This document shows positions 10,501-22,549 of a stretch of DNA of 64,000 nt, in pieces. How positions within the stretch are numbered: the stretch's first letter is position 1; each line of letters begins with the position of its first letter. This stretch comes from Henckelia pumila. Its lineage: Eukaryota; Streptophyta; Magnoliopsida; Lamiales; Gesneriaceae. The notes beneath the pieces are model-generated. The model searched no databases, was not told the DNA's origin, and saw nothing but the letters and a program-made list of their open reading frames with translations. Made by a program: the position numbers and the translations under genes. The DNA lies in contig NC_133121.1 in NCBI RefSeq assembly GCF_033568475.1, forward strand, positions 7,130,001 to 7,194,000, read 5' to 3'.

Positions 10501-13121
10501 AAAAATGCATTAGGTATGATTTGTATCTGTTAATCATCCACACTGATCATTCTGTGAATGTTGATTAATGTCTCATTTTACTTCTAATGGAAATTAATCA
10601 TGGCGGTTTTGTCTAATTACAATTCTTCTTAATACTATTTTTACTCTCTCATCTACAACGAATTAATTATTCCGAGAATTTTCGAATTTTTTTTTTCGAT
10701 TTTTCTAGAGTAGTACTGAATTAACTAAATCTGTGAAACAGATGATCTGTATATTCCATAGACAAGTATCTTGGCTTAATTCAAAAATATCTATGGGAAA
10801 TCCCAAGAATGTAGCATTGTCCCACATGCGTCACATGCATATAAAGACAATGTATGTCTGGTCTCTTATTAGATTTAACCTATGTGATGAATACCAGAAA
10901 TGTAATGATAACTGTTACAACTATATATATATCTCATTAAAACATTTCCTAATTAACTTATTAATCATCATATGTGGATATCATATTAAGCATATGAAAG
11001 TATAATCCAATAGCTAAAAATTCTGACAAAAAATAAGACAAAAAAAATTAAAGAAAGAATAACCATCAAGACATTTAATTAGTATCGAGATAATGTATCT
11101 TGTAATGTTGTGTATTGCACTTTCAAACGAAAGACGACAATATTGAGTTTGTTCGAAATTCATTATAAGTATAATTGATATTGAAGTAGTATTTACAACC
11201 TTCAAAAAAGTGATTAGAGCTTGCAAACTCTACCTAAATTGATATGAGATGAATCTGAAATCCCATTAATTTAGTGTTTGGAAATATATTTAAAAAAGTG
11301 AATATGTTATATGAGCTTCACTTTACAAAATCTTCAAAATTTTGTAAAGAAATCCCTGAGTTAAAATTATAAAATCATTATAATTTATAATAGAACCATT
11401 TTTTTTGGAGATTCTGTCTCCGACCGCTAGCTCGCTGATCACGAAAGCTTTCCAGTCGCAAGAATCAGAAGATCGTGTTTGCAAAACTTGCAATGCTTTT
11501 ACATTTAATATGTAAGGCCGAAAGGGAATCACAATTCCATTATTGAGAGCCAAATATTGTACTTGTAATTGGAACCTTTTAACATATGATTCCATTGCTC
11601 TATTATTATGCAGGAGAGTTACCTCATTAAGGGCCCCATGAATTGTATAATTTCCAAATAATGTTAGTTTTATTCTCCTAATTGAAAAAGATAAAAAAAA
11701 AACGGGGAGAATCTCATGTAGATAAACTTGTTCAACTTTTGGTGAAATTAATATTATTATATACCATGAAGAAGTCGGCCATTCATGAAATCTTGATATT
11801 TTTTAATCATGCTTTCATTTTGAAACTAGAATATAACAACTTCCCTGAGTAAACAATGATTTGAAGTGTTTTTATGTGTCTGCCATTAAATAAACATAAG
11901 ATTCCATTTCAAAATTAATTAATGATAAATTATTCACTTCCAAGTCTTGATTGAAAACATGGCCTAGAAACCATATGGTTTAATTATCATCATTAGCTTT
12001 TTGTTTATAAAGTATGGCATTCATTAGATCACTTTCCGGCCAGTCAATTTCCTGTCACAGATTCTCCTGGAATACACACACATATTATGACAGTGTTTGG
12101 AAGAGAATTTAAGAAACACTTCTCAGCTTTTTCTTAACAAAATTTCAAGATTTTGTTAAGGAGCAAGCTAGCACGGATATTCCAAAATTAATTAATGATA
12201 AATTATTCACTCCGAGCAAGCTAGAACGGGTATTCCAAAATTTAAACGATCAGGTATCATGTTCTAGTCCATATATATACCTCATGTCCCAAGGATTGTT
12301 ATCTCCGGTACTTGTACTTAATCGGTTGGTTTTTGTTTTTGTTTTTGTTTATTTTTATTTTTATTTTTATTTTTATTTTTATAATTTTTTTGCGTAAGCT
12401 TATAAGAAGTACTATCGAGAAAAAGCAACATATGGTAAATAGAGAATATTGAAATTTGCCTAAAATTATAGATTTTTTTGTTTGATGAAGAATTTTGTGA
12501 TTGATTGATTGATGATCTAAGTAGTCAAAGTAAGTTACAACCGTATGGGCTCCAACCCCAACATTCAATTTGTCCTTATTTGGGCCTACATTACTGGACC
12601 AAGCTTTAAATTTATTTGAAAATCTGATCATTATTGCCACCCACGGCTGCGTAGTTAGCCTAATGGCACCAAGCTTTGAGAACAGATCCCACTATTCATT
12701 CATAAAAAAAAATAAATAAAATTATATCAAAATTATTATTTTCATTATATATATGGATCGAGTCGATTTTATATCAATCAATCGAGTCCATACATCATAC
12801 AAATCATATCTGTCGTATTGTTTTTTTAAAAAAAAAAAACCAAAAGGTTTTCATGAAGAAAATATCTAGCAGAAACTCAACCTCAAATCCCAATTCAGTA
12901 AGAAATCGAATCTCCATCACAGATTCTCAATTAATTGGCACGTTGTGTGCACCAAGCATAACTCATGCATCACCAGACAAAAAGTGTAACTTACACTTTG
13001 ATTTATTCATAATTCATAGCAACAAATTTACATACATAATCTAGATCATCTTCCTATGCTCAAACCAATACAATCCACACATGTTATTCATTTCGTACCC
13101 AAAGTGAATGAATGTGCATTG
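10501..13121. other. Intergenic; MITE fragment, no gene seen
   Basis: This AT-rich interval lies between the small EAR-motif gene and the convergent BTB/NPH3 gene. It holds a truncated Tourist-like copy (about 12090-12165) and a phrase AATTAATTAATGATAAATTATTCAC at about 11912-11938 that is reused at about 12184-12210. Short open frames here have no family features. Confidence 0.65.
12090..12165. mobile_element. Truncated Tourist-like MITE
   Basis: It starts with CAGTGTTTGGAAGAG and continues into the same body as the MITEs at 667 and 24118 (AAACACTTCTCAGCTTTTTCTTAAC), but breaks off in the centre. The missing arm is replaced by a short duplicated phrase (GAGCAAGCTAG.ACGG.TATTCC occurs twice, at about 12161 and 12213). 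Confidence 0.6.
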
Positions 13122-15949
13122 TCATGATATCGAATGACGCCTAGTTTTACTCGGTTTATCCCTACCTCTGGTGCCTGGTAATAATCCATCAGCCCGGATA
13201 AATCTACCGAGCTTCCTTGAAACCGAGCTTATGAACGAATATTTTTGCGACAAAGTAGGCTTATCGGTGGACGTGGCGTGACTGGTCACCACGGGGCTAA
13301 CAGGTTTTGACAAAGATTTATTCCCTGAAGATTTTTCCAATTCATTCAACTTCTTTTTCATGTCCAGGAGCTCGAGTTTCAACTCGTGATTTTCCCTTTT
13401 CAGAGACGAGGTCTCGTCCTGCACCCCAGGGTGAATGCCGACGGACTTGTGATTCAGTTTCCCTGAATGAAGAGAGGACTGGTGATTCAGGCTACTACTG
13501 TCCATGACTTCCCTTAAACGTTGCTGCTCGTAGTAAAGTACTTGAATGACACTTTGAACCGGTAGCCTATCGTTCTGAGCTGCGTGCGCACAAGCCTCTC
13601 GGGAGAGCTTTTGACAGTTCATGACACTGCAAAGTTTCTTTCTCTCCGTGTCACTCAAACAAGGATGAGCCTGCATATGCATTCATGAAATGAAATAGGA
13701 TATATTATAGCAAAAGGGAAATGTTTTTATGTATAAGATAGAATATTGACGCAGCGCATGTGCAGAAAGTTGTAGCTGATGATAACGACAATTGACAAAC
13801 TGAGTCATTTTCGACTAAGATTCACTAGATGTCTTGGCCATTAGAATAGACCAATGAAAAGAAAACATGCTAAGTACAAGCCTTATAATATGAAAATCTC
13901 ACAAGAAAATAGTAACTTATTGTGAGTTTGATTTCGACATGTAGTGAAATTGTATGACTGAGTACGTATGCTGTCATATTGAAGGTTGTAACTAGCAGAA
14001 CGACAGCTTAAGTGGCACGTTTCGACTATGGATCTATTTTTGCCTGGATCAGAAGAATCAATCAATGTATAAGAGAATGTGCAAAAGCACAAACCTTCAA
14101 ATAGATGTCGATGGCTCTGTACATTCCATCTTCTGTTACTCTTGGCTGTTCAGGGATAAGTTCTGCAAGATCAACAAACTTAGTAACCGATAGATTACGA
14201 TCAGAAGCGATTTCCGATACATAATTCTCCAACAATTTTGCCACTCTCTCCATATCATTTGCTGAAGGGGAATGATAATCTTCAGCTGCATCATAATTAT
14301 ACCCTATTTTATTCATCTCCCTTTCACATTCAAAGAAATTTTTTGTGATTCGCAGCACGGCTTCAACATCGAACAACGTATCACCCGTGAAGGAATAAGA
14401 CGGGATCAAAAGATCATCTAGCGCGGCCTGTGCAAGTTGGGAGGCCACTCTCCTCTCCAAATCAAGCCTACAAGCAGCTGTTGTTTCTAAGTATATCGAA
14501 GCTCGGAGAAGCATCGATAGAAAGCTAACTGAGATCAAGTTTTTCACTCTTGGTAAGAGGCTAACTATTGTTTCTAACACGACCCTTTTCTCGTGTTCTT
14601 GTCTTGGTTCTATTTTCTTCCGTCCCTTTCCAAATATCTCCTAAAGCAAGAAAAAATACATTAAATAGACTATTCATCATATATGATCAGGAACTAAAAG
14701 TCTCTAGGGGTAAGTCCTCACCAAACCTCTAAGCGATTTTTGTGCATATAGCATAACTATTTGAGCAAGATCGTGTTGCTTAAATCCTCTTGCTATCATT
14801 GCAATGAGAGCCCTTTGGAACATATCGATTCGTAGGACGGCCAAATCCTCGCCCCACCAATCGACAACTCGCTTCGAGCTATCCTGGCACATCATGATCG
14901 ATATGGCGTCGATGCTTCTGCTCACCAACCGAACTTCCTCAGCCATAGGGAGAAGGTTTTCCGATGACTGCAAAATCGATACAGCCCCGGACACGGTCTT
15001 TAATGCGACTTCGTTTAAATACGACTCGGTTCGTTGGATCAAATTTCCTGTGGCGTAGTCCTCTGTCATTTCAAGAAACTCTGCTGCACATCTAAGTGTG
15101 ACGATGTTCTCAGAGGTGATTTCGAAGTCCATACCATAGCAGAACTTTGCTGCAAGTTCAAATGCCTCCGCCCCACCCGGGACGTCGGGGATTTCGATCA
15201 TGGATTTGGCGGTACCAGTGGCTTCTGAGAGTTTTTTGCTTATGTATCCACTTTTTGAGACTAGAGGAAACTGTGTGGATGCAGGAAAATACATGAAGAA
15301 AATAACAAATCGAGAATTCACCTTCCCCTTGGGATATCAATCAAGAAACTATAATCTATCATCATTCTTTCGGAAAATTTTGTGAGTAATGCTACATATA
15401 ACGGAGAGCTACATGTTACACATTGCACTTAAAATTACATGATTATCCATGCATTTTATTTAGAAAAAAATCTTCCAAAAATGCATTACATATAGCATTA
15501 TCCAAATTTTGTTTGTCATTACTAACATATACTCGGTTGACTTCGAACACTGTAAGAAATCACTTTCATTTTGAAATATTATTCGAGAAAACTAAAATTG
15601 AACACCATGAATAACCTACAAGTGTGATACCTTGTGCAAACAAAAGGTAGCTCCTCCAGCGGTAACTGTTACATCACTTGGAATTTCATGCGAGAAAACC
15701 CTGTTCAACACAAATAAAACTCTGAACAATTCCCCATTTTCATTCCCATTAAAACGAAATTCAAACAAAGAATACGAACACTTGCGAATATGATAAAAAT
15801 CCCAGTACAGTAAGCAACAAGAAAGACGAGAAAACAAAGAAACCAAACCATTGGCCGGTCCTCTTCATGGCACAAGAAAGAAGCTCCTTTTTCTTGGCAG
15901 ACATGTTTGCAGCGCAGGAAGGTGAACTCTGCTCCTTTTCAAGATCCAT
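13122..15949 (-). CDS. BTB/POZ-NPH3 family protein, At1g30440-like
   Basis: Five exons on the minus strand (15949-15849, 15700-15631, 15270-14722, 14640-14095, 13670-13122), all with GT-AG introns, give 604 residues. The BTB/POZ domain covers roughly residues 38-140 (IPSDVTVTAGG, then LHKFPLVSKSGYI across a splice site). The NPH3 domain starts at VVDWW near 192 and reaches about 445. A predicted coiled coil follows (SSLKRENHELKLELLDMKKK). The C-terminus is KTRRHSIS; in NPH3 relatives the third-last serine is a 14-3-3 binding phosphosite. Family members are substrate adaptors for CUL3 ligases or plasma-membrane scaffolds in phototropin and auxin signalling. The sequence most resembles Arabidopsis At1g30440. 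The ATG at 15949 was chosen because the N-terminus MSAKKKELLSCAMKRTGQW is typical of that group. Confidence 0.93.
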
Positions 15950-16525
15950 AATCTCAATCGGGAGTAGTGTTTTTATAAAACCAGAAAGTCGAAATTTTAA
16001 ATCAGTTGCTTGAAAGAAACGAAGGGATTCTTGCGGGAAATTTCGATCGGGTGAGTAATAAATGACGATCCTTGTCTTTTTTGCTGACAAACACAGAGTG
16101 GGCAGAAGAAAAAGACTGAATCAGGGATTCTGAGATTGCACAATCATGGTTTCCTTTCGTGGTCTTATATTGGTTTATTTTATCGGTCATTCAGATTCAC
16201 AAAGATCATTTGTAGTACTTTTGAGAATTCCATTTTCACCTAGAAATGGGTGAATGTGGTTATGAAATTCTGTCCATCGAATCATAATCCTACATAAATT
16301 GAATTTTTTTTTAAAAAAAAAAATTACAGCCCTTGTTAAAATTACGTAATTTTTTTTTAAAAAAAATTTGAAAATATTATAACTTTGGTCATGTGATTTT
16401 AAGTTTTTTATATAATCGGACATTCTTGGACTAGCTTGTTGCATTGAGTTTGCCCAGTATGGTTTATCTAACTAGCGTAGTTTGCAGGCTATTATGTTAG
16501 TCCGAAAGTTTATCCAGAACACACC
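15950..16525. other. Upstream region of the BTB/NPH3 gene
   Basis: This presumably contains the leader and promoter of the minus-strand BTB gene. An in-frame ATG farther upstream (16090) would add about 47 residues with no family similarity, so it is not used. Poly-A/T runs occur at about 16305-16365. No other gene is seen. Confidence 0.5.
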
Positions 16526-16558
16526 CAGGGACGGAACTATATGGGGGCTAGGCTGGGC

Positions 16559-16603
<45 letters not shown>

Positions 16604-17109
16604 GAGTTTTATTTAAGTTATTTAGGCTTCTAAATTTTGTGTTTATATTAGACCATTTCACGGAACATTCAATATATTGAATATATGCTATTGAGTACAA
16701 AATAACATCATAAATTCAAAGTAAATCTATAATTATGTGCATTATCAAATTCAAAAAATTATACTTTATAAAATATAAAACAATTATTCAACTTATTTTA
16801 AATTTAAATTTTTTTGATTCATGAGCCCATCAAATTTTCAAATTTTTTTTATAAAATATAATTTAATTATTGAAATACATTCACTGTTGAATATATAAAC
16901 ATTTATAAAGATATTGATATATTAAAATTTTGTGTCATTACTAGAATGATTGATATTAATTTTTTTTAAATCATAAACAAGTTGAAAGATATATATAAAT
17001 AATAAATTATTAACATAAATCCAATATGTATATTGATCCTATGAGTTTTATTCATATTTTTTTTATATAAAATTAGCCCCCCTACGGCAAAATCCTGGTT
17101 ACGTCCATG
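16526..17109. mobile_element. Non-autonomous hAT element (Tip100-like ends)
   Basis: A 584-bp element starts CAGGGACGGAAC and ends GTTACGTCCATG, imperfect inverted ends close to the CAGGGGCGGAG type of Tip100-like hAT elements. The flanks are AACACACC (16518-16525) and AACACATC (17110-17117), an 8-bp target duplication with one change. The inside is AT-rich with a (TTA)n microsatellite (about 16561-16598) and no transposase frame. Confidence 0.75.
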
Positions 17110-17818
17110 AACACATCGAAAGGTAACGGCTGCAGGTTTCCACGTTACAAAAAAATAAAAAAATAAAAAATAATAAACTTATAAATCTAAAAATGTAAAT
17201 TTATCTTTAACGAAATAAAATTTTTAAAAATATGATTACAAGACCAAAAATATAATCATTCTCGTTATTACGAGGTAGGCCAGAAGTTGGCAAATAAAAG
17301 ACTTTTCGAAAAATATACATAGTCGCAACTCGCAAACATGAGATGAGTGTTTTAAGTCAAAGATATAAATTATATTTTTTTTAAAAAAAAAGATTTGTGA
17401 CCACGAACAAATGCCCGGATTCTATAAATTCGTCTGGTTATAATTTTGTTTGATTTATGATCTTCTTCGATTTTTAATATACATTACCTTCATATGGATA
17501 CCACATGTAGGAATTATGATTGTGTTTATAATTAAAAGGGGGAAATTTGGCCAATAACTCTTCATAAATCATACATATCAATTCTAAACAATGCTGACTT
17601 GGCCAAAATAGACATCGCACCTCAAGCTTTTTTTTTTCTTTTTTTTGAAAGACGCACCTCAAGCTTTAAATCTTGTGTTTTTATCCAAGTCTAAAAAATG
17701 GCCAGGCTTTGGAAAAATATTAACATTGGTCATATTTCTAATTTACCCTCGGAACATAGTTGTAAAAAACGACTTCCTATATAAATATGGATCCAAAATA
17801 TCATTCTAGAATGATCAT
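17110..17818. other. Intergenic; no gene seen
   Basis: AT-rich DNA with A/T homopolymer runs (for example about 17370-17390 and 17628-17645). No coding, RNA or mobile-element signature was recognised. Confidence 0.55.
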
Positions 17819-18657
17819 TGATACCCTGGAAAAGTCAGGGGTATCAGCCTATCAAGGCTTGTCCTCAGGACAAGGAGGGAGCAAGAGCCTCAAGATCCCG
17901 GGGAGACAGGGATGCGGAGGTTTACTCCTTGCAGACAGTAAGTGAGAATGAAGGAGGTAGAGATATCAGGGTTGACCTTCGGGACAGTAAGCAGGGCTCT
18001 AGCCCGACTATTTTAGGGAGGAGTGGTGATATTCCGGGAAAGGCAGGAGTATCAGGGCTTGTCCTCAGGACAAGAAGGTAGCAAGAGCCTCAAGATCCCG
18101 GAGAGACAGGGATGCGAAGGTTTACTCCTTGCAGACAGTAAGTGAGAATGAAGGACGTGAGATTGGTAGCTCGGGGTTAAGAAAGTTGCACCCGTCCCGG
18201 GTGGAGGCAGAAGATTGGAAAGACCAATTCTTCATGACCCAGTCCACGTTTGTTTTGCAGGGGCACAATCCCCACGTTGCCGTAATCCCAGTCCTCCTGG
18301 CTTGATCGTGTGGAACAGGTAGACGTGGACAGGTCCTATACCCACGACCCAGATCGTGGCCACTACCCTGAAATTGCGGAGCCACGCTCTCATTCTGAAG
18401 CCTATAAATACCTTGCATTGGTACTGGTAAAGGTATGTTAATCTAAAATCCTAAAATCACTATACTAATTTTGTCTAAAAAGCCCACTCTATTTCTAACC
18501 CTGACTTAAGCATCGGAGTGGCCCCGCCGAAAACCCTTCCGGCGTTCCACTAACGTGTTTTTATTTCCCTGCCCCTATTTGCAGATCATCTTGGTCAGGG
18601 AAGGACAACTTACATACAAGTCTGGCATCTCATCAGGCCCACCTTACTACCCTGATA
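17819..18657 (+). mobile_element. Solo-LTR-like fragment of a Gypsy element (Tat-lineage-like)
   Basis: A GC-richer island in AT-rich DNA. A TATA box (CCTATAAATA, 18401-18410) is followed about 100 bp downstream by the module CTGACTTAAGCATCGGAG (18501-18518) and a stem with CGCCGAAAACCC...CCGGCG. This is the arrangement of the 3' part of Tat/Athila-type Gypsy LTRs. An unrelated-length relative with the same module lies on the minus strand at about 48955-49552. The upstream part contains a direct repeat of about 100 bp (17856-17955 and 18055-18155). No gag-pol is present. The ends and target duplication are not resolved. Confidence 0.55.
17856..18155 (+). repeat. Direct repeat of about 100 bp inside the LTR-like fragment
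   Basis: Two units with GGCTTGTCCTCAGGACAAG, GCAAGAGCCTCAAGATCCCG and TTTACTCCTTGCAGACAGTA lie about 200 bp apart with only a few differences. Such sub-repeats are common in the U3 part of plant LTRs. Confidence 0.75.
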
Positions 18658-19082
18658 GTTCGGATACTCGTTTTAGTGAAACATCATCAATCATATTTCT
18701 AATTAACCCCGAAATATAGAAAATAAAACAAGTAAAATTATTTTGGACAACTCTAGCTAAGAATGTGGGTGGAAGACAAGGATGTGAAATATATAAAGTT
18801 CTATAGTCCGAAGTGGATATTCTTCGGTCTTCCTTTCCCCGAAAATACATATGATCATACATATATATATATATATATATGAGTTGTCGACCCCGCCACA
18901 CTGACGGTGTTTTTTTGTTTAAAAAATCATAATAATAATAACAGTAAATTTATTACATTTGTCCTTTTAGGTTTTCAAAGTTAATTTGGAGCCTGGAGGG
19001 AAGAAAAACATATTAATAATTGTATAATATATATTTTGTGTCTCTAAAAAAAAAGATATATTTTTTGTGTTTTATTTTTTTT
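18658..19082. other. Intergenic; no gene seen
   Basis: AT-rich DNA with a TA microsatellite at about 18858-18880. Nothing else was recognised. Confidence 0.55.
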
Positions 19083-19285
19083 ATAACATGAGAACCCGCA
19101 GCCGCTATTTTTGATGCGCACTGAGTAAACCCCGGACTAACGCAATAGCCTGCAAACTACGTTAGTCATGTAAGTCACACTAAGCAAGCTTTGTGTGACA
19201 GGTTAATTCAAGAAAGTGTTGGTAGGAGAAATCAAACTTCTAACCTCTAACTAAAAGTTCACCTGCTCTACCCAATTGGACACTT
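19083..19285 (-). mobile_element. tRNA-derived SINE (Au-SINE-like)
   Basis: Read on the minus strand, it starts with a tRNA-like head. An A-box-like AATTGGGTAGAGCAGGTGAA and a B-box-like GAGGTTAGAAGTTTGATT are about 35 bp apart. A body with CCAACACTTTCTTG, TAGTCCGGGGTTTAC and GCGGCTGCGGGTT follows, ending at an A-rich tail (plus-strand T run before 19083). This matches the layout of Au-type plant SINEs. The B box is decayed, so it is unlikely to be active. Confidence 0.65.
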
Positions 19286-19289
19286 TACG

Positions 19290-20544
19290 GACTTTTGTGA
19301 TCTATTGTTCATACAGGCTGTGCCACTAAAGCCATGCCCCACTCTTCTTCCAATTCTTTATAATACGAATTTTGCGAGGGTATGTAGGGTCTACACTACC
19401 CATGTCAAATCCAAGAAGCATTCTCGATGACAAAAATTAACAGTAATATACATATATGGAATTTTTTTTTTTGAGGTTTATTAAGTTTTCCTTTTGTTCC
19501 ATTTTTTTTTTTAAAAAAAACATATTTTTATGCATTACATAAATTAAATATTATACAAAGATCATATGATCATTATATCTAAGTGCCTCGAGTGTAATTT
19601 CACTACGCGATCCAAGCGATGTCTCGGTGACGAAAATTATGGTACGTAAGTGAATCGAAGTAGAAGACAGTCATAGTTTGTTAGTTGCTTGTCTATTTAT
19701 TGAGGTGGACTGTGGAATTTATGGTCTCTTGCTTTCATACTCAGTAGAGGTGTATCATATGTTAACATCCTATTCTACATATATCACTATACTATATAGT
19801 TTGCACCGAATCATCCCCACTAGGATCCAAATTTTGAATTAATATTTAAATTTTACACGATTTTTTTTTAAAAAAAATATTTTAGAACTTTATTTTGGGT
19901 ACATGTAGTTTCACATCAAGATTTTGTGGTCGAAACTTTTCGTCTCTTTGGTAAAAGGTCCCTACCAAGAAGATCGATCATCCATTATTTGAAAATAAAT
20001 TCGGTGGATATATATATTATATATATCACAGCACAAGAAAAACTTAATTGTGACCTTCAAATTCAACAAATATCAATGAAAAAAACAAGACTTATCATAG
20101 GCAAATAATAATACAGTGGACCAGTGACCCACCCTTTATCCTCTATATATTAAAAATACCTATACGTATATATGAAAGGGAAATCAACACCTAACATATA
20201 AAGGAGAGGGCCAAAATTATATAGATATCAAGTCCTGAGTCTATACTCCGGAGATTGTATAAAGATAAAGAAGAAGGTGGGAAGAGGGCCCATGTTAAAA
20301 TTTCTGGGTAATAACTCGAGCCACAAATTTTTGTAAGCGATATGGTCAAATGACGTGAGAAGCTGAATTACATTCAATGTAGTGAATTTTTGTTATTAAT
20401 AACTGTAGAATCTGTAGATAGATCATAGATGTTCGAAAAGTTTTATATATGAAACTGTTTCACATGTTAATTTTGTGACACAGATCTCATTATATTCAAT
20501 TAATAAAAAAAATTTACTTTTATGTTAAAAATTTTACTTTTTTT
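19290..20544. other. Intergenic; no gene seen
   Basis: AT-rich DNA without recognisable genes. The short frame at 19926-20108 has no family features. Confidence 0.55.
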
Positions 20545-21590
20545 CAGTGTTCTAAAAATTTCTTTTAAGAGACGCTTAATCTTGCTCAAGCTTTAATATG
20601 CTTAAGCTCGATTAAGCGACTGGTTTTTAGAACGGATGATTTCATTTATTTTTTAAAATAAAAATATTTTTATAAATATGTATATTTATAGTTTAGAACT
20701 TGAATTATCTATTAAATCATAATTTTATGGTTAATCTAACATTTTATTTGATGTTTGTCTTAAAATAATTAAAATTATAGTAAAAATTGAAAACGCTTTT
20801 TCACGCTTAAGTTCGCTTAAACTTAAAAAGTTTGAAGCTTGACCTCCACACTTCCAAGGGCGGAGGCACGCTTAGTGCCCGGATGGCCCATTTTCAAATT
20901 TTTTTTTAATGTATTATATATATTTTTTGAAATATTTTTTTGTATTGTTTTTGGACCAATGTTAAATTAGCCCGGGTAGACAAATTTAAAAAATTAAATA
21001 GCCCACGTAAAAAATATTAAATAGCCCATATGTATCAAAATTGGGATTTTTCGTCTTTGTCATCTTGATTAGATTTGATTAAATTTAACTTTCATCTATG
21101 TCAATTTTCGTCTTTTAAATAATATTTCAACTTCTATAATGTAGATTTCTTTTTGTTGAGTAATTTTTTTATGCTTTGTGATATTGCTTTATTTTAAAAT
21201 TGATTGCATTGCAATAAAATTTTTTTTATAATTGCAATTTTTGATTTCATAAAAAAGTTTAATGGTTTGTTCGGTTCAAGTTTCTATTTATATTGCATTA
21301 TGCATCGCGCTGATCATATATTGCTGATATGATGTCATATTAAAAGCAAATTTGAATTGTGATATCAGTCAAAAAATTTTAAATCTTAAATACGATTCCA
21401 TAAAAAATTATCCAATATTTTATTAATGAAAAACTTTTTAAGGCTACAATGAACAAGTATCTTATTCATCGTTTTAATTCTTATGCATTATTTTTTGTTC
21501 CTCGTTAAAAATTTTAGTTCGGGTGAATTTCAGATCCTGGCTCCGCCATTGCACACTTCGACGCGCTTCACGCTTTTTAAAACGTTTTTT
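20545..21590. mobile_element. Old MITE-like repeat interrupted by a hAT insertion
   Basis: The left end CAGTGTTCTAAAAAT and the right end near TTTTTAAAACG (about 21574-21584) resemble the CAGTGTTTTAAAAA terminal type seen at 52544-53156. The body contains AAGCGC/CTTAAG-rich stretches. The element is split by the younger hAT insertion at 20855-21551. The right edge is uncertain because it runs into a T tract. Confidence 0.45.
20855..21551. mobile_element. Non-autonomous hAT element (Tip100-like ends) with exact 8-bp target duplication
   Basis: A 697-bp element starts CAAGGGCGGAGGCACG and ends CCTGGCTCCGCCATTG, inverted ends sharing GGCGGAG. Both flanks read CACACTTC (20847-20854 and 21552-21559), an exact 8-bp target duplication diagnostic of hAT. 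The interior is AT-rich and has no transposase. The ends differ from each other, so it is not a very young copy. Confidence 0.8.
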
Positions 21591-22540
21591 TTTTTCCGAT
21601 TCATCTCAAGAATCAAGATACTTAATATTCAAATTCAAGAACTGTGTTCCTCACTTATAGGATCACGGACGTATCTTTTTTCGCAACAAAACTACTATCT
21701 TCATTGGATTAAAATTTTAAATTTAACAAAGCATAAATCTCGGCCCATTTAATTAAATAAAACAGACAAACTATTAGAACCTATTATTGTAGATAGCCAT
21801 TAACACTTTAATCAATTTGTTGTCAACAAGATTATTGATATATTCTAATGACGCTAGTTTCATTCCTAAAACTCACCAATTTACAAATATTCCATTAGAT
21901 AAATATTGTAAATCTCAAATTTTAATTTTGGACTTCGTATTTTAATTTATTTGGACTATAGAAAACCCATAAAATTAATGGAATATAAGGTCGTAATAAG
22001 ATAATAGCCCATATCTAGTTTCCCCCATGGTTCTTTGGATTCTCTAAGGCGAAAATTATATATATTTCTCTCTTTAATTAATAATTAATTAATCATCTCA
22101 TTTGGCTAAATTCATGTCCTCTTGAATCCAAATCACTTTCATTCGGAGTAAGGCAGGACAGGCCTACGGTGGTACAAGTAGGCCCATTAAGGTTTACATA
22201 CATACCAAAAATGGGTTGGGCTTCATTTTGGGAACGATCCAATTTTGGTCCAACCCGAACCTAGTTACTCAAACTCCATAGTCCATAGACCCGGATCCTA
22301 TCAATCTCTCAATACGAATGCGCTTTTACAAATCGCATTTGGGAATAGCTAACAATTATACCCGTTGGCGTTGCTTCTCGCCAGAATCCAGTTACACCTT
22401 ATCCCTGCCACTTCCCCCAATCTGTGTTGCAAAACCCTGCAAAAACCTCCTTCAATGGCTGCCGTAATGGAGAATATTTCACTGTAAAACCCTCATTTTC
22501 AATCGTTGTTCCAATCCCCACCAGAAGATTCTGTAATTTA
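21591..22540. other. Intergenic and presumed RNC1 promoter
   Basis: No gene is seen. The part from about 22020 to 22540 lies directly before the RNC1 gene and probably holds its promoter and leader. An in-frame ATG at 22424 would lengthen the RNC1 N-terminus by 42 residues. Confidence 0.5.
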
Positions 22541-22549
22541 ATGTTCTCA

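Noticed and set aside
22424-22549. Upstream start for RNC1
   Set aside because: The extra 42 residues are not typical of the transit peptide, and MELFSSFKL at 22550 resembles the start of known RNC1 proteins; kept only as an alternative.
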